A stretch of DNA of 64,000 nucleotides from Candidatus Cloacimonadota bacterium (GCA_002742885.1 PDOO01000027.1:1-64000), one strand, 5' to 3'; positions 1-10,228 are shown, numbered from the stretch's first letter. Translations and numbers: made by a program. Notes: generated by a model from the sequence alone, not told the origin.

Positions 1-1
1 A

Positions 2-2644
2 GCAAGCTTAAATCTTACTTTTGCCAACACCGGAAATTCAGATTTGATTATAGAAGCAATAACCTTGCCGAGCGATGACTTTGCAATTAACGAAAGAGAT
101 TTAAATCTTCCTTTAACGATTGTTGCCGGAGAAAGTTATAATGCGACTCTTTCGGTTACTCCCTCAGCGCCTCAAAGAACAGCAACAAGAAACAGAAGAA
201 GAGAGACAAGAGACTTTGAATTTAACGGAACTCTTATTATTGATTGTAATTACGCAAATATAGAAGTTCCCGTTTCATATTCTTTGGATATAGACGTTAT
301 TCCGTCCGGCATAGTAATCAACGAAATAGCTTACAATCCCCCGGCAAGCATAGGGAATGATGAGTTCTTTGAATTTTTGGAACTTTACAATAATTCTTCC
401 GATGCCGTTGATATATCAGGCTGGACAATTTCGGATGCGGTTAATTTCACTTTTGCGGAAGGTACGGTTTTAGATGCCGATTCATATATCGTTGTTGCTC
501 ACAATGCTGATTCTTTATCGGCTTATTATGAGCTTGATAATGTTGCAGGCTCATTTTCGGGAGGATTAAACAATACGGGAGAAACCGTTATTCTTTCCGA
601 TGCCTCAGGCTCTGAACAAGATAATGTAACTTATGCAGACGGCGGAGACTGGCCGAGTGAAGCAGACGGACAAGGTCCTTCTTTGGAATTAATTGATCCT
701 TCATCCGATAATGCTAATCCCGACAATTGGCAGATTTCTTTTATAGAAAACGGAACCCCCGGAATGCCTAATTCTTCCGCTCCCGAAGCAGAAAATAAAA
801 CAATTTATGAAATTCAATATACCGAAGACGCAAGCGGAGATTCTCCGGAAGTCGGAAACCGAGTTCACACAAGCGGTCTTGTTTATGCAGTGTTTGACGG
901 ACTTTTCTTTATGTCTATGCCGGAAGAAGGAGCTTGGAAAGGCATTGCGGTTCAATCAGACCTTGAAGTTGCGGAAAGTGATTTAGTAGAATGCGATGCC
1001 ACTGTTGTCGAAATTTACGGAAGAACCACTCTGCAAAACTTGTCCAATGTTACCGTAAGTCCCGTTGATATGATGGCTCAACCCGTATTGATTACAACAG
1101 AAACAGTAAATACCGAAGCATACGAAAGCGTGCTTATTAAAGTTGAAAACGTTACGGTAACCGACGATTCTCTCGGTTACGGAGAATGGGAAATCAACGA
1201 CGGTTCGGGAACTTGCATAGTTGATGACCATGCAGATTATTCTTACGTTCCGCAAACCGGAGACATGATTTCGGCTATCACCGGAGCAGTTCAATATTCT
1301 TACGGAAACTTCAAAATAGAACCTCGCCGCGACGATGATTTCCAATTTGCGGATGCCGCTTTGGCAGTTTCTCCTTTACCGGCTGATTTCGGAATGATTG
1401 AAATCGGAGAAGAAGCAGTTCTCGATATGATTCTGCAAAATATCGGCGGTTCAGATTTGATCTTGGAAAGCGTTACCCTGCCTAACGACGATTTTGCGAT
1501 AAATGCAAGAGACCTGAATCTTCCTCTCACTGTTTCAGCCGGAGCTTCTTACAACATTGCTCTGTCAGTTACTCCCTCTGACCCGGATGCTTCAAGAAAA
1601 GCAACTCGCAATAAACGAAATAATATGAAAAATTTGAGAGAATGGATTTTTACGGGCGAAATGATCTTTAACGGCAACTTTTCGGAAGTAACGACCGAAG
1701 TAACCTACTCTCTGGATCTTGCGCCTGCGGTAATCTCAATTCACGAAATTCAATATACAGATCAAGCAAGCGGAGATTCACCTTACTTGGGACAAACAGT
1801 TACGACAACCGGACTTGTCGTTGCAACCGGTTTCTCAAACGGAGCAGATAATTTTTATCTTGCCATGCCGGAAGGAGGACCCTGGAGCGGAATCTATGTT
1901 TATCAATCAGGAAATTCAGATTTGCAAACGGGAGACGAAATAAACATCACGGCAAAAGTTGATGAATATTACGGATTCACCGAATTGAAAAATCCTGAAA
2001 ACGCTTCAATCGAAATTGAAGTTTTATCTTCAGGAAACGAATTGCCTGAACCGATTATACTTAACACAAATGAAGCAAATAACGAAGAGTACGAAGCCTG
2101 CCTCGTAAAAGTTGAAAACGTAACCGTTACCGAAACCCAAAACAATTACGGCGAATGGAAAGTTAATGACGGAAGCGGCGATGTACAAATTGACGACGGA
2201 TTTTTCTATCTTGATTCGGTTGATCCTGTTATCGAACCTGCAGTCGGCATGACTTTTAGTTTCATCAGCGGATTGGTTGACTTCTCGTTTGATTCTTACG
2301 GTATTCATCCTCGCTCAATTGATGATCTCGGAAACCATAGCGATAATGACGACAATCCGGAATTATTCCGTACCGTACTTGATCAAAACTTCCCGAATCC
2401 TTTTAATCCGACAACCTTATTCTCATTCAACCTTAAAAAAGAAGGCAACATAGAATTAGTTGTTTATAATGTAAAAGGGCAAGAAGTTAAGGTTTTGGCA
2501 AAAGGTCATCATACTTCCGGAGAACATAAAGTTCAATGGAACGGAGATGATCAAAACGGAAACAAAGTTTCTTCGGGAGTGTATTTTTACAGATTGCGAA
2601 CTTCGGATCAAACATTTGTAAAAAAAGCTCTGTTGATGAAATAA
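2..2644 (+). CDS. Secreted multidomain protein with C-terminal sorting domain (5' partial)
   Basis: The reading frame is open to the left edge, so the N-terminus is missing; the first possible start, a TTG at 44, lies inside a repeated domain and is not the true start. Numbered from that TTG, the visible part holds a choice-of-anchor/DUF1573-like beta domain, a lamin-tail-like domain at about 90-225 (IVINEIAYNP, DISGWTI), an OB-fold-like domain beginning IYEIQYT, then a second anchor-like domain and a second OB-like domain beginning IHEIQYT. The duplication is plain: TLPSDDFAIN recurs as TLPNDDFAIN. The last 80 or so residues form a type-A-like sorting domain (NFPNPFNPTT, YNVKGQEV, SGVYFYR, final LLMK). 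Likely exported and anchored or released at the cell surface. Substrate unknown. A strong terminator follows. Confidence 0.85.
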   Translation, partial: ASLNLTFANTGNSDLIIEAITLPSDDFAINERDLNLPLTIVAGESYNATLSVTPSAPQRTATRNRRRETRDFEFNGTLIIDCNYANIEVPVSYSLDIDVIPSGIVINEIAYNPPASIGNDEFFEFLELYNNSSDAVDISGWTISDAVNFTFAEGTVLDADSYIVVAHNADSLSAYYELDNVAGSFSGGLNNTGETVILSDASGSEQDNVTYADGGDWPSEADGQGPSLELIDPSSDNANPDNWQISFIENGTPGMPNSSAPEAENKTIYEIQYTEDASGDSPEVGNRVHTSGLVYAVFDGLFFMSMPEEGAWKGIAVQSDLEVAESDLVECDATVVEIYGRTTLQNLSNVTVSPVDMMAQPVLITTETVNTEAYESVLIKVENVTVTDDSLGYGEWEINDGSGTCIVDDHADYSYVPQTGDMISAITGAVQYSYGNFKIEPRRDDDFQFADAALAVSPLPADFGMIEIGEEAVLDMILQNIGGSDLILESVTLPNDDFAINARDLNLPLTVSAGASYNIALSVTPSDPDASRKATRNKRNNMKNLREWIFTGEMIFNGNFSEVTTEVTYSLDLAPAVISIHEIQYTDQASGDSPYLGQTVTTTGLVVATGFSNGADNFYLAMPEGGPWSGIYVYQSGNSDLQTGDEINITAKVDEYYGFTELKNPENASIEIEVLSSGNELPEPIILNTNEANNEEYEACLVKVENVTVTETQNNYGEWKVNDGSGDVQIDDGFFYLDSVDPVIEPAVGMTFSFISGLVDFSFDSYGIHPRSIDDLGNHSDNDDNPELFRTVLDQNFPNPFNPTTLFSFNLKKEGNIELVVYNVKGQEVKVLAKGHHTSGEHKVQWNGDDQNGNKVSSGVYFYRLRTSDQTFVKKALLMK

Positions 2645-2674
2645 GAAGCAATTTAAACTCAAGACAATCAGGGA

Positions 2675-2705
2675 GAGAGCTGTCCGAAAGGGCAGCTCTC
2701 TTTTT
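2675..2705 (+). terminator. Rho-independent terminator
   Basis: An 11-bp stem (GAGAGCTGTCC with GGGCAGCTCTC, one G-T pair) closes a GAAA tetraloop and is followed by five T. It lies 30 bases after the stop of the upstream secreted-protein gene. Confidence 0.93.
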
Positions 2706-2890
2706 ATGTTCTCATTTTTGATAATTTAATATCTTCATATTGATTTTTGCAAAATAAATAATTAATATATGCGAGAGGCGACAATAAACAGTATTGACGG
2801 GGCAGTCATAAACACTGCCGATACTTTGCCGGTTTTGAGGTTATTTACACGATATAAGAAATGTAACCCGTACCCGGCAAATAAGACATC

Positions 2891-2926
2891 CGGTCAGGAA
2901 CTGCCTGCTTCCGACATTATAAAAAC
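2891..2926. repeat. Copy 1 of a 36-bp intergenic direct repeat
   Basis: Matches 3313-3348 at 33 of 36 positions. The best conserved core is GAACTGCCTGCTTCCGA followed by ATTATAAAAAC after one variable base. Both copies could encode ELPASDIIKT in one frame, but neither sits in a recognisable gene. Confidence 0.8.
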
Positions 2927-3130
2927 TCCGTCTCGGAAATATCAAGATCAGGCGTTAAGAATTTTTCACCGGTTGAGCGTTGGGAGTTAAAAAAATTAAG
3001 CATGATTGCAGAGATTTCAGATGTTTTTATGCCATCGGGAGTTTTTCTTGTTTCGTTCTTTTGTCGGAACCAAAGAATGAAAAACATCGTTAGATTGCAG
3101 TATTTAAAATAAATATTATACTGCTTTTAA

Positions 3131-3177
3131 ACCACCCCGCCGGCAAGCCGGCACCCCCTCCGCAGGAAGGGAATTTT
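3131..3177. repeat. GC-rich palindromic intergenic element
   Basis: A block that is mostly G and C in an AT-rich spacer. It contains GCCGGC-AA-GCCGGC (3139-3152), a perfect 6-bp hairpin, followed by an imperfect CCCTCC/GGAAGGG hairpin and GAATTTT. The shape recalls REP- or MITE-like intergenic repeats; only one copy is visible in this window, so the family assignment is inference. Confidence 0.5.
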
Positions 3178-3312
3178 AGCCTTTTTTCGTTGCTGAGCAG
3201 TTAATTTATTTTTCAGTTAAAATCTATAGTTAAATGTTGTTTTTAAATAATTAAGTATATTTGTATTTTTTATCCCTGCAACATATAAAGTAAAAATAAG
3301 ATGTAAAATATT

Positions 3313-3348
3313 CGGTTATGAACTGCCTGCTTCCGATATTATAAAAAC
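3313..3348. repeat. Copy 2 of a 36-bp intergenic direct repeat
   Basis: Second copy of the 2891-2926 sequence (three mismatches). It ends about 20 bases before the A-run of the terminator of the minus-strand gene next to it. Confidence 0.8.
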
Positions 3349-3365
3349 AGCGTTAGAATAACATA

Positions 3366-3396
3366 TAAAAAAATCCCCGACTTTTGCCGGGGATTT
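3366..3396 (-). terminator. Terminator overlapping the stop codon of the secreted beta-helix gene
   Basis: A perfect 9-bp stem, AAATCCCCG (3371-3379) with CGGGGATTT (3388-3396), has an A-run on its left that reads as a T-run on the minus strand. The stop codon at 3395-3397 lies at the foot of the stem. The same stem arms recur at 36599-36631. Confidence 0.88.
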
Positions 3397-6300
3397 AAAC
3401 GCCGGTTCTCTGCTTCAACAACAAACATTTATTTGTTTTGACGGTTTTACCGTCGAGATTGAGGCGATAAAAATACACGCCGGAACTTACCGCATTTCCG
3501 GTTTCGTCTTTGCCGTTCCAGATTACGGAATGCGATCCTTTTTCGTAAACATCTTCGGTCAGAGTTTTTACTTTTTGACCTTTTGTGTTGTAAACCGCTA
3601 AATTAACTTTTCCGGCGGAGGGCAAAGAAAAACTTATCGAAGTTTCGGGATTGAAAGGATTGGGGCAGTTTGTACAACTTATTTTTTTAACTTCAGGAAC
3701 TGAATCATTAAAATTATTACCGGTCTTTTCCATAATTTTATTATATATATCTTGGTGTATTTCATAATATTCAGCTTTCGAAGTCGGTTTTCTGCGACTT
3801 ATTTGGGGAAGTGAACGATTATTTTCAGATAATTTATAATAACAATAAGCTTGATCAAGCTCAGCCAATAATTCCTTAACTTCATTTGGAGGATCCGATA
3901 ATATAGCATCATATAGCGATATTGCTTCTTCATATTGTTTTTGATTAATTCTTATCAGGACCTTAGCTTCAAGCTTAACTTGCGCTAATGCATCATCGGA
4001 AATTGTATCAATATATTCAATGAGAGATTCTTCACTGCCGTTGACAGCTTTATTTATATACGGCAGAAATCCGAGGGCTTTTTTAGCGTACTTTGACTCG
4101 GGATAATAATTTATCACTTCTTTCATACTATTATACGAATCAATATATTCTTTATGATATAATTGGTTTAATCCGCTCATGTATATTGATTCTGCATCAA
4201 TATCTTCGAAAGGATAGAAAATAAATGAAGAAAAATCGGGAAAGAATCGATCTTCATTTGAGATATCTATCAGTAAATTCCTGCAATCAACAGGATTGTT
4301 AATATCCCCTAAAGCCATCAACAAATATAGATCCGAAGCAATATTGGATATCGAACTGTCTATAACGGACGGTATAGGGAAACCCTGCTCCAGTACCATA
4401 AATTCAGGGAAACAATCTTCCATTGAAATTATTTCGGCATATCCGTTATTTTCTATTCTGGTATCAAGATAAAATTCACTTGGGACTGAACTAAAATCTA
4501 TATAACCCCAATTAGTATTGTCTTTAATATGAGCATTTGCTAAATGGCAATATGAATTTCTTAAATCAATTCCCGAGCCTTGATTATCCGCAATCACACC
4601 GGGAGAGACATAATTCAAATATAATGAGTTATAAACGGTTAAGCCGTTAGAACCGTTATTTCTGACAGTTGATCCGCTTGATTGATACTCGCTTGCTTCA
4701 ACATAAATTCCGCTTGAATTATGATGATAATCATTATTATCAAATTTCAAATAAGAATTATTTAATACTTTTAACTGATGAATATCCGTAATCTCCGCAT
4801 CTTCTATTTTAAGCATACTGTTATTATCAACTGTGATATAGCTGATACCGCTTATATCTGATTTAATCTTGGAGCCTCGCTCATAATCAGGGATATTTTT
4901 GTTGCAATCACTAAAGAAAATACCATCCCATCGCTCTCCGTCATCATCCTTACGAATTACCGATTCTTCTGAGACATTGAATATGCTGTTAATAACATCA
5001 ATACGATCTCCCGGCATATAAATTTCGTGTCCGAATTCCGGAGAACAGGAACCTGACTGTCCGGAAGATGTATCGTAATAATATCCTGATGTATTTCCGA
5101 TAATTTCACTGTTCCCAACGGTTGTAAATCCGGAATCATCTGTTAGAATAAAGTTACTCGCCCCGCCAAGCTTCAGGACACTGTTAAAAAGTGTAACATG
5201 AGAATTATTTACTTCCACTTTTGCCTTATCCGTTGCTTCAATAATCCCTGTATTAATAATCAAATTGCTGTTTGATTGAATAATAACTTCACTGTTTTCA
5301 CCAATAGCTTTTATATATCCGTTACCAATATAATAATTGCAGTTTACTAATTCTAATTTACCGCTTCTAACGTCAAACCCGTAATTATCTCCTCCATAAT
5401 TCAATGTACAGTTTTCAAGTCTAAGCGTTGCTCCATATTCAACAATCACTTTTGTATCCATAGTAATTGTTTGATTGGAAATTGTGAGGTCTTCAGAAAA
5501 AGATTGTATTCTTTGGCAGGGCAATACATCATAATAACTTCCGTTTCCTTGATCATTTATAATCGGTTTATAATCTCCAATGTATATGAAAGGTTCTTTT
5601 CCCGGATCATTATATAAAAATTCTGCTTTTATTTTAACTCCGATATCAATTATTCTTGCAAAGTCAGTATTAATTACCATGTTTTGAGCTTCATCATAGT
5701 CTAAAAATTTGGTAAAACAATGATAAACAGGGTAACCGTCTTTATTCGTAACTTTATAACATTCAACAAAATCAAACTCACCGAGATCTCCTTCTAAATA
5801 AGCAGAATAGTGCATAGGCGGATTACTGATCCATCTGCCTTGAAGTTTAAATGAATATGCAATTTGAGTATTTAAAGGTTCTTCATTTAATCCCGATTGG
5901 GGATTAATACGAAAATCATTGGGCAAAACAGATAACCGATAGCTGTAATCCTCATTATTACTTGAACCAACCGTTCTTTTGTCTAATTGAGGTGAGTTAG
6001 CTATTTGTACAACACCTAAAGTTTCATTATATAAAGGCAGATCAACTCTTCCGCTTGTTGCTCCCGGTTGATTCAGAGTAAAATTACATAATGAATATTC
6101 AGTCGTAATTTCTCCTGTTATATCCCCTCTAAATGTTGTACTTGTTGTGCTTATTCCCGAGCTGTTTCCGGAGAAGAATTTTAATAGACCGGCCGACATA
6201 TTAACATAAGGGATAGCACGTGTAAAACCATTAGTTTCTAACCACTCGATTCCCGAATCAAGTTTCTCTATAAAAGTTGTTAATCCGCTTTCGGATGTAA

Positions 6301-6547
6301 GTTTATTCGGAATATCGGCAATATTATCTCTTAGCTTATTTCCGCTTCCGACATATTCACTAATCATATTTCCAAATGATAAAACATCATCCAATATTGA
6401 GGGACTTGCTGAAGAATGCTCTTTGAGGATTCTGCCTTCTAAAACTAAGTCGACATTTTGAACATCAGTAGCTCTTGCCTTAAAATAAAGCAGGTTATCA
6501 ACGCTTTGCTGAATATCATCATAAGCGACATAAAAGTCTGCATACAT
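3395..6547 (-). CDS. Large secreted beta-helix/TPR protein with C-terminal sorting domain, lacking its own signal peptide
   Basis: 1050 residues. The middle (about 370-680) is rich in NNS/NNN-containing short strands typical of a right-handed beta-helix ([31 protein letters not shown]). About 790-900 resembles TPR helices ([20 protein letters not shown]). The last 80 residues are the sorting domain ([25 protein letters not shown]). Normally that domain goes with an N-terminal Sec signal, but this frame begins [11 protein letters not shown] with no signal and no Shine-Dalgarno before the ATG. The frame is open upstream to a TAA at 6602-6604 and overlaps the end of a signal-peptide-bearing frame, so the two are probably one broken gene. 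The end is also odd: LLLK, the usual terminus, is followed by QRTGV. Confidence 0.85.
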   Translation of the reverse strand: MYADFYVAYDDIQQSVDNLLYFKARATDVQNVDLVLEGRILKEHSSASPSILDDVLSFGNMISEYVGSGNKLRDNIADIPNKLTSESGLTTFIEKLDSGIEWLETNGFTRAIPYVNMSAGLLKFFSGNSSGISTTSTTFRGDITGEITTEYSLCNFTLNQPGATSGRVDLPLYNETLGVVQIANSPQLDKRTVGSSNNEDYSYRLSVLPNDFRINPQSGLNEEPLNTQIAYSFKLQGRWISNPPMHYSAYLEGDLGEFDFVECYKVTNKDGYPVYHCFTKFLDYDEAQNMVINTDFARIIDIGVKIKAEFLYNDPGKEPFIYIGDYKPIINDQGNGSYYDVLPCQRIQSFSEDLTISNQTITMDTKVIVEYGATLRLENCTLNYGGDNYGFDVRSGKLELVNCNYYIGNGYIKAIGENSEVIIQSNSNLIINTGIIEATDKAKVEVNNSHVTLFNSVLKLGGASNFILTDDSGFTTVGNSEIIGNTSGYYYDTSSGQSGSCSPEFGHEIYMPGDRIDVINSIFNVSEESVIRKDDDGERWDGIFFSDCNKNIPDYERGSKIKSDISGISYITVDNNSMLKIEDAEITDIHQLKVLNNSYLKFDNNDYHHNSSGIYVEASEYQSSGSTVRNNGSNGLTVYNSLYLNYVSPGVIADNQGSGIDLRNSYCHLANAHIKDNTNWGYIDFSSVPSEFYLDTRIENNGYAEIISMEDCFPEFMVLEQGFPIPSVIDSSISNIASDLYLLMALGDINNPVDCRNLLIDISNEDRFFPDFSSFIFYPFEDIDAESIYMSGLNQLYHKEYIDSYNSMKEVINYYPESKYAKKALGFLPYINKAVNGSEESLIEYIDTISDDALAQVKLEAKVLIRINQKQYEEAISLYDAILSDPPNEVKELLAELDQAYCYYKLSENNRSLPQISRRKPTSKAEYYEIHQDIYNKIMEKTGNNFNDSVPEVKKISCTNCPNPFNPETSISFSLPSAGKVNLAVYNTKGQKVKTLTEDVYEKGSHSVIWNGKDETGNAVSSGVYFYRLNLDGKTVKTNKCLLLKQRTGV

Positions 6548-6576
6548 CCAATTATTGGAATAATATTCAATATATT

Positions 6577-7089
6577 TTACAACTGTTTGGGTATTGTTAC
6601 GTTAATCCTCTGATCTAAAGCATAAATATGCTCCCCCTCTCCGGTTATTGTAGACAATATACCTGAATTACTTGATGCCCGAATTTGTGCATACGCTCTA
6701 GTGTGATCACCGGTTTCCAATTTTCTAAAGAAAAATCTAATAATACCTCTTTCTTTATTGTATAAAAGAACTTTTACTTCATTTTCACCAAAGTCGGCTT
6801 CTCGGTCTCCCAAATTTGCATATAATAATTCCCACCCGTCAGATGGTTGAAAATCAGATTCAGGTCCCTCGGCTAAGAAATCAAGATTGGTTTCATCAAA
6901 CACATAGAAAGGAGAATGCATCGTAAATATTGTTCCTTCCCCATCATTCCCATTATAGACATATCCCCAATAATCAGCTCTCCAATCATGCTGATTATAT
7001 TCAGGATGATTTTTATCATAAATCCATGTTTCTGCATGTATTAAGGATAAAATAAACAATGCAGTTAAAGCCAAAGTAATCTTTTTCAT
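6577..7089 (-). CDS. Secreted protein fragment with signal peptide, probably the N-terminal part of the adjacent beta-helix protein
   Basis: 170 residues starting with a clear Sec signal peptide ([19 protein letters not shown], then ETW). A strong AGGAGG lies 6 bases before the ATG. The body has aromatic and charged beta-strand-like segments ([25 protein letters not shown]) but no family I recognise. It stops at 6577-6579, 25 bases inside the open frame of the following 1050-residue protein, which lacks a signal. One -1 shift between 6577 and 6601 would join them. Either this is one gene interrupted by an indel or a sequence error, or a small secreted protein translationally coupled to the next gene. 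The lipoprotein gene at 7102 lies just upstream on the same strand. Confidence 0.75.
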   Translation of the reverse strand: MKKITLALTALFILSLIHAETWIYDKNHPEYNQHDWRADYWGYVYNGNDGEGTIFTMHSPFYVFDETNLDFLAEGPESDFQPSDGWELLYANLGDREADFGENEVKVLLYNKERGIIRFFFRKLETGDHTRAYAQIRASSNSGILSTITGEGEHIYALDQRINVTIPKQL

Positions 7090-7101
7090 TTTTCCTCCTG
7101 T

Positions 7102-8217
7102 TCAGTTTATTTTTCTCAGTAATTCTTTATCTTCCATAATCTCATTGAATGATTTATAGAAAATTCCGTTGCTGGTGGTAATAACCAATTTATCATTGAA
7201 CTTGTTAATTGAACTGATTGTTCTTCCCGCTAAATTCTCTGTCGGAATTTGATATAGTTTTAACTTTGCAATATCATCTCCTAAACAGTATATTTTATCA
7301 TCCAGATAAATAAATAAATATCCTTCTATTTCTTCAAAATCCGATAGTAACGGCGTCAGATACGCCATATGTTGCCAATTTTCACCGTCAGAAGTATAAA
7401 TCAGTTGCTCATCTGACTTCTGCGCGCATAAATATCCTTGATATTTAAAAAAAGTAATTATGCATATTGAACCGTCAAAATGATTTGTAAATTCTCTGAT
7501 TTTACCATTTTCGGATATTTCTATATAATGACTTCGCGGACTCATCTCACTGGTGTATGAAATATAGAATTTATCTCCGAAGCTTTCAATATCTTGTATT
7601 GAAATCATCGGATCTTTCATAGACGGAACTTTCATATAACCCAGCTCAGCCAGCTCCATATCGTTACTTAGATCAATGTCGGCATAAACTATGCAGGTTT
7701 CCGGAACCCCGAGACTGTCTCTGCCTTTTATGGCAGTAATAAATCTGTTTTGATTGTTGATTGCTCCCAACTCCTGCATAGTTGTCAGTAAAGAAAATTG
7801 GTAACCGGCAAATTGAGTTGCGAATCTCGCCGGGAAAAGACCTTTTACCTTCCTTGTTTCATAATTAGCTAACGTTATACCGGTTTTGCTGTTTTCGCGG
7901 GAGAAAGCGGTAAGTTTGGGGGATATTACGGGTTTACTGTCATACCCGGCGGAAATATAAGAAAAATCGTTTATTGTCGGCTTTGTATCAAAGCTTGTAA
8001 ATATTGATATTCCGTTCTTACCGGTACAATAAAAATTATTATCGGAAGCCAATCCGTTAGATATAAAATTATTGTACGGATCTTCAAACAAATATTGTTG
8101 CCAATAGCCGTCTGAATCATTTCCTGCGGGATTACTTTTAGAACAACTTAAAATTATCATTGTTAAAATTAAAACCGGGATAAATCGGGTTTTAAAAGTA
8201 TTTTCTTTTTTTCTCAA
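7102..8217 (-). CDS. Lipoprotein with repeated beta-strand segments
   Basis: 371 residues. The N-terminus is a type II lipoprotein signal: basic MRKKENTFKTR, a hydrophobic stretch and the lipobox LSC with Cys25. Periodic short segments containing W, Y and FxYIS motifs suggest a beta-propeller-like fold, but no family is recognised. The start is a TTG at 8215-8217 preceded by AGGAGG with good spacing; no ATG upstream competes. It ends 12 bases before the next minus-strand gene, which encodes a signal-peptide protein, so the two are probably co-transcribed. Likely anchored in the outer or inner membrane facing the periplasm or surface. Role unknown. Confidence 0.75.
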   Translation of the reverse strand: MRKKENTFKTRFIPVLILTMIILSCSKSNPAGNDSDGYWQQYLFEDPYNNFISNGLASDNNFYCTGKNGISIFTSFDTKPTINDFSYISAGYDSKPVISPKLTAFSRENSKTGITLANYETRKVKGLFPARFATQFAGYQFSLLTTMQELGAINNQNRFITAIKGRDSLGVPETCIVYADIDLSNDMELAELGYMKVPSMKDPMISIQDIESFGDKFYISYTSEMSPRSHYIEISENGKIREFTNHFDGSICIITFFKYQGYLCAQKSDEQLIYTSDGENWQHMAYLTPLLSDFEEIEGYLFIYLDDKIYCLGDDIAKLKLYQIPTENLAGRTISSINKFNDKLVITTSNGIFYKSFNEIMEDKELLRKIN

Positions 8218-8229
8218 AATTTCCTCCTT

Positions 8230-9067
8230 ATTTTTATTTAAGTTATCATTTTAAGTTTAAACTGCATACCGTTCATTTTGACTTTTATCCTTAAAATACG
8301 GTTAAGTAAAGCCGTATTTTCCGATAAAAAATGCTTGTCTGTTTTTATTAAATAATAATTGTCCGGAGACTAAGGGTATTTTGAGTATGAAGATATTATT
8401 TAAGTTATACTTTAAAAGTAAACTGCAAAAGAATAATTTTTTATTAAAAGGACTTTTCATTTTATTTAATTCCCATAAAAAATTACTAAAACATGCTAAC
8501 TTTATTTGAGACATTAAAAAACAAATTTATATTTACAAGGTTTATTCTTAAATTTTATTTTGTCAAATTTATTTTTATTAAAAAAAATTTTCATTTTAAG
8601 ATCTCCCGGGATTTATTTTTGTTGAAAATTTTAAAGCCCTTTATAAATAAGTACCAAAAAAGGTCGATTTATGTCTCAAATCAGCAAAAAAAATTATTTT
8701 TTTTAAAAAAGGTGAAAACAAAACAAGTTTTTCGTTATAGTATTTATTTTTAATAATTGATATTAGGATTATATTTTGTCCTAAAATAAAAAATTGTATT
8801 TTTTTTACCTGATTTTGCGGAATGTTTCCTTAATGTTCCCCGATATGAAAGAGTAAATTTTACTGCCTGAAAAACAATAATTTTTAGAGAAAAGAGCAAA
8901 AAAAGCTGTCCGATACTTTTGGGACCGACTCATTTTTTTTCAGCAATTCAAATATTTAAATTGACCGCGCTTTTACGGATCATTAACTTGCAAATAATCA
9001 AAAATAAAAAAAGATCATATCTTTTATTCAACCGAGTAAACATAAATAACATTGAAGGATTTTAATT
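8230..9067. other. AT-rich spacer between divergent genes
   Basis: About 840 bases with long A and T runs. Two short frames (8302-8514 minus, 8493-8753 plus) are low-complexity Phe/Lys/Ile strings and I do not accept them. The sequence holds an imperfect direct repeat (8235-8265 and 8397-8426, sharing TTTAAGTTAT and TAAACTGCA) and a perfect 9-bp inverted repeat, AAAATACGG (8293-8301) with CCGTATTTT (8312-8320), not followed by a T-run. Promoters for both flanking genes must lie here. A TTGACC at 8961-8966 with TAACTT 17 bases on is a weak candidate for the alcohol dehydrogenase. Confidence 0.55.
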
Positions 9068-10228
9068 ATGAATAATTTTTTTTATGACGTAAAAACAAAA
9101 ATAATTTTCGGTAAAGGCGGAATCAATAAATTAGGCGAAAATATTAAACGTTACTCCTCAAACATTTTATTTTGCTGCGGAAGCGGAAGCATCAAAAAAA
9201 GCGGTCTTTACGATGCAGTTATTGAGCAATTAAAAGAATCGGAGATAAATTATACGAAGCTTTCCGGCATTAAACCTAACCCTCGTTTATCATCCGTACA
9301 AAAAGGCATAGAACTTTGTAAAAGCAGTAAAACGGATTTTATTCTTGCAGTCGGCGGAGGAAGCGTTATAGATTGCGCTAAAGCAATAGCCGCAGGGTTT
9401 TATTATGACGGCAATGTCTGGGATTTCTACGAATACAAAGCAAAGATAAAAAAAGCATTGCCGGTTGCTTCGGTTCTGACTCTTGCAGCCTCTGGCTCAG
9501 AAATGAACGGTAACAGCGTTATAACGAATGAGGAAGCCGGGGTTAAACGAGGAGTCGGCTCGCATCTTCTTTATCCCGTATTTTCTATCCTTGATCCCTC
9601 TTTAACTCAAACAGTTCCTCCTCATCAAACGGCAGCCGGTACAGCAGACATCATCAGTCATCTTTTTGAGCAGTATTTCAGTAAAGAAAGATCTGCTTAC
9701 GTTACGGATCGCATGATTGAAGCAGTTCTGAAAACCTGTTTTAAATTCGGTCCGACAGCCTATAAATACCCGGAAAACTTCGAGGCAAGAGCAAATTTAA
9801 TGTGGGCAAGCAGCATCGGTTTAAACAGTCTTTTATCAATGGGCAAAACCGGAGATTGGGCAACCCACCAAATTGAACATCAATTAAGCGCAGTAAATGA
9901 TTTAACTCACGGAACGGGGCTGGCGATTTTAACTCCAAATTGGATGGAACACGTTCTGGATGAAAAAAATGCAAAAGTTTTTGCCGATTACGGACGCAAT
10001 GTTTGGAATATATCGGGAAAAAACGATACGGATACAGCTCTTAAAGCAATAAAAAAGACAAGAGAATTTTTCAAATCTTTAGATATCCCGCAAACTTTGC
10101 GAGAGGTTGGGTTTAATGAAGAAATGCTGCCGGATATTGCGAGAAAAACAACTTTGTTCGGTTCCGTCGGACAATTTAAAAAACTTAACGAAAAAGACGT
10201 TTTGGATATATTAAAACGCTCCCTGTAA
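9068..10228 (+). CDS. Iron-containing alcohol dehydrogenase (butanol dehydrogenase/YqhD type)
   Basis: 386 residues, the usual length of the BdhA/YqhD branch of group III alcohol dehydrogenases, cytoplasmic enzymes that reduce aldehydes with NAD(P)H. The nucleotide-binding motif GGGSVIDCAKAIA is at about 96-108. The metal ligands expected for the family are present: Asp194 and His198 in GTADIISHLFEQ, His267 in DWATHQIEH, and His281 in LTHGTG. GAAGGA precedes the ATG. It stands alone on the plus strand, 86 bases before the nfu-like gene. In a fermenter it would dispose of reducing equivalents as alcohols; exact substrate and cofactor cannot be read from sequence alone. Confidence 0.93.
   Translation: MNNFFYDVKTKIIFGKGGINKLGENIKRYSSNILFCCGSGSIKKSGLYDAVIEQLKESEINYTKLSGIKPNPRLSSVQKGIELCKSSKTDFILAVGGGSVIDCAKAIAAGFYYDGNVWDFYEYKAKIKKALPVASVLTLAASGSEMNGNSVITNEEAGVKRGVGSHLLYPVFSILDPSLTQTVPPHQTAAGTADIISHLFEQYFSKERSAYVTDRMIEAVLKTCFKFGPTAYKYPENFEARANLMWASSIGLNSLLSMGKTGDWATHQIEHQLSAVNDLTHGTGLAILTPNWMEHVLDEKNAKVFADYGRNVWNISGKNDTDTALKAIKKTREFFKSLDIPQTLREVGFNEEMLPDIARKTTLFGSVGQFKKLNEKDVLDILKRSL

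Larger units (their letters stand above)
2706..3365. other. 660-bp spacer made of repeat-like pieces
   Basis: I see no convincing gene. A 73-codon frame at 2769-2990 has no family resemblance and overlaps a repeated sequence. The spacer contains a direct repeat pair (2891-2926 and 3313-3348), an imperfect hairpin at about 3042-3090 (TTCTTTTG with CAAAGAATG), and a GC-rich palindromic block at 3131-3177. It looks like a landing zone for short non-coding repeats between a plus-strand and a minus-strand gene that converge on it. Confidence 0.6.

Noticed and set aside
2769-2990. 73-codon frame in the first spacer
   Set aside because: No ribosome site or family; overlaps the 36-bp repeat.
6577-6601. 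Programmed frameshift between the 170- and 1050-residue frames
   Set aside because: CCCAAAC is present but in the wrong phase for -1 slippage from the upstream frame.
8493-8753. 86-codon Phe/Lys-rich frame
   Set aside because: Low-complexity translation of AT-rich spacer.
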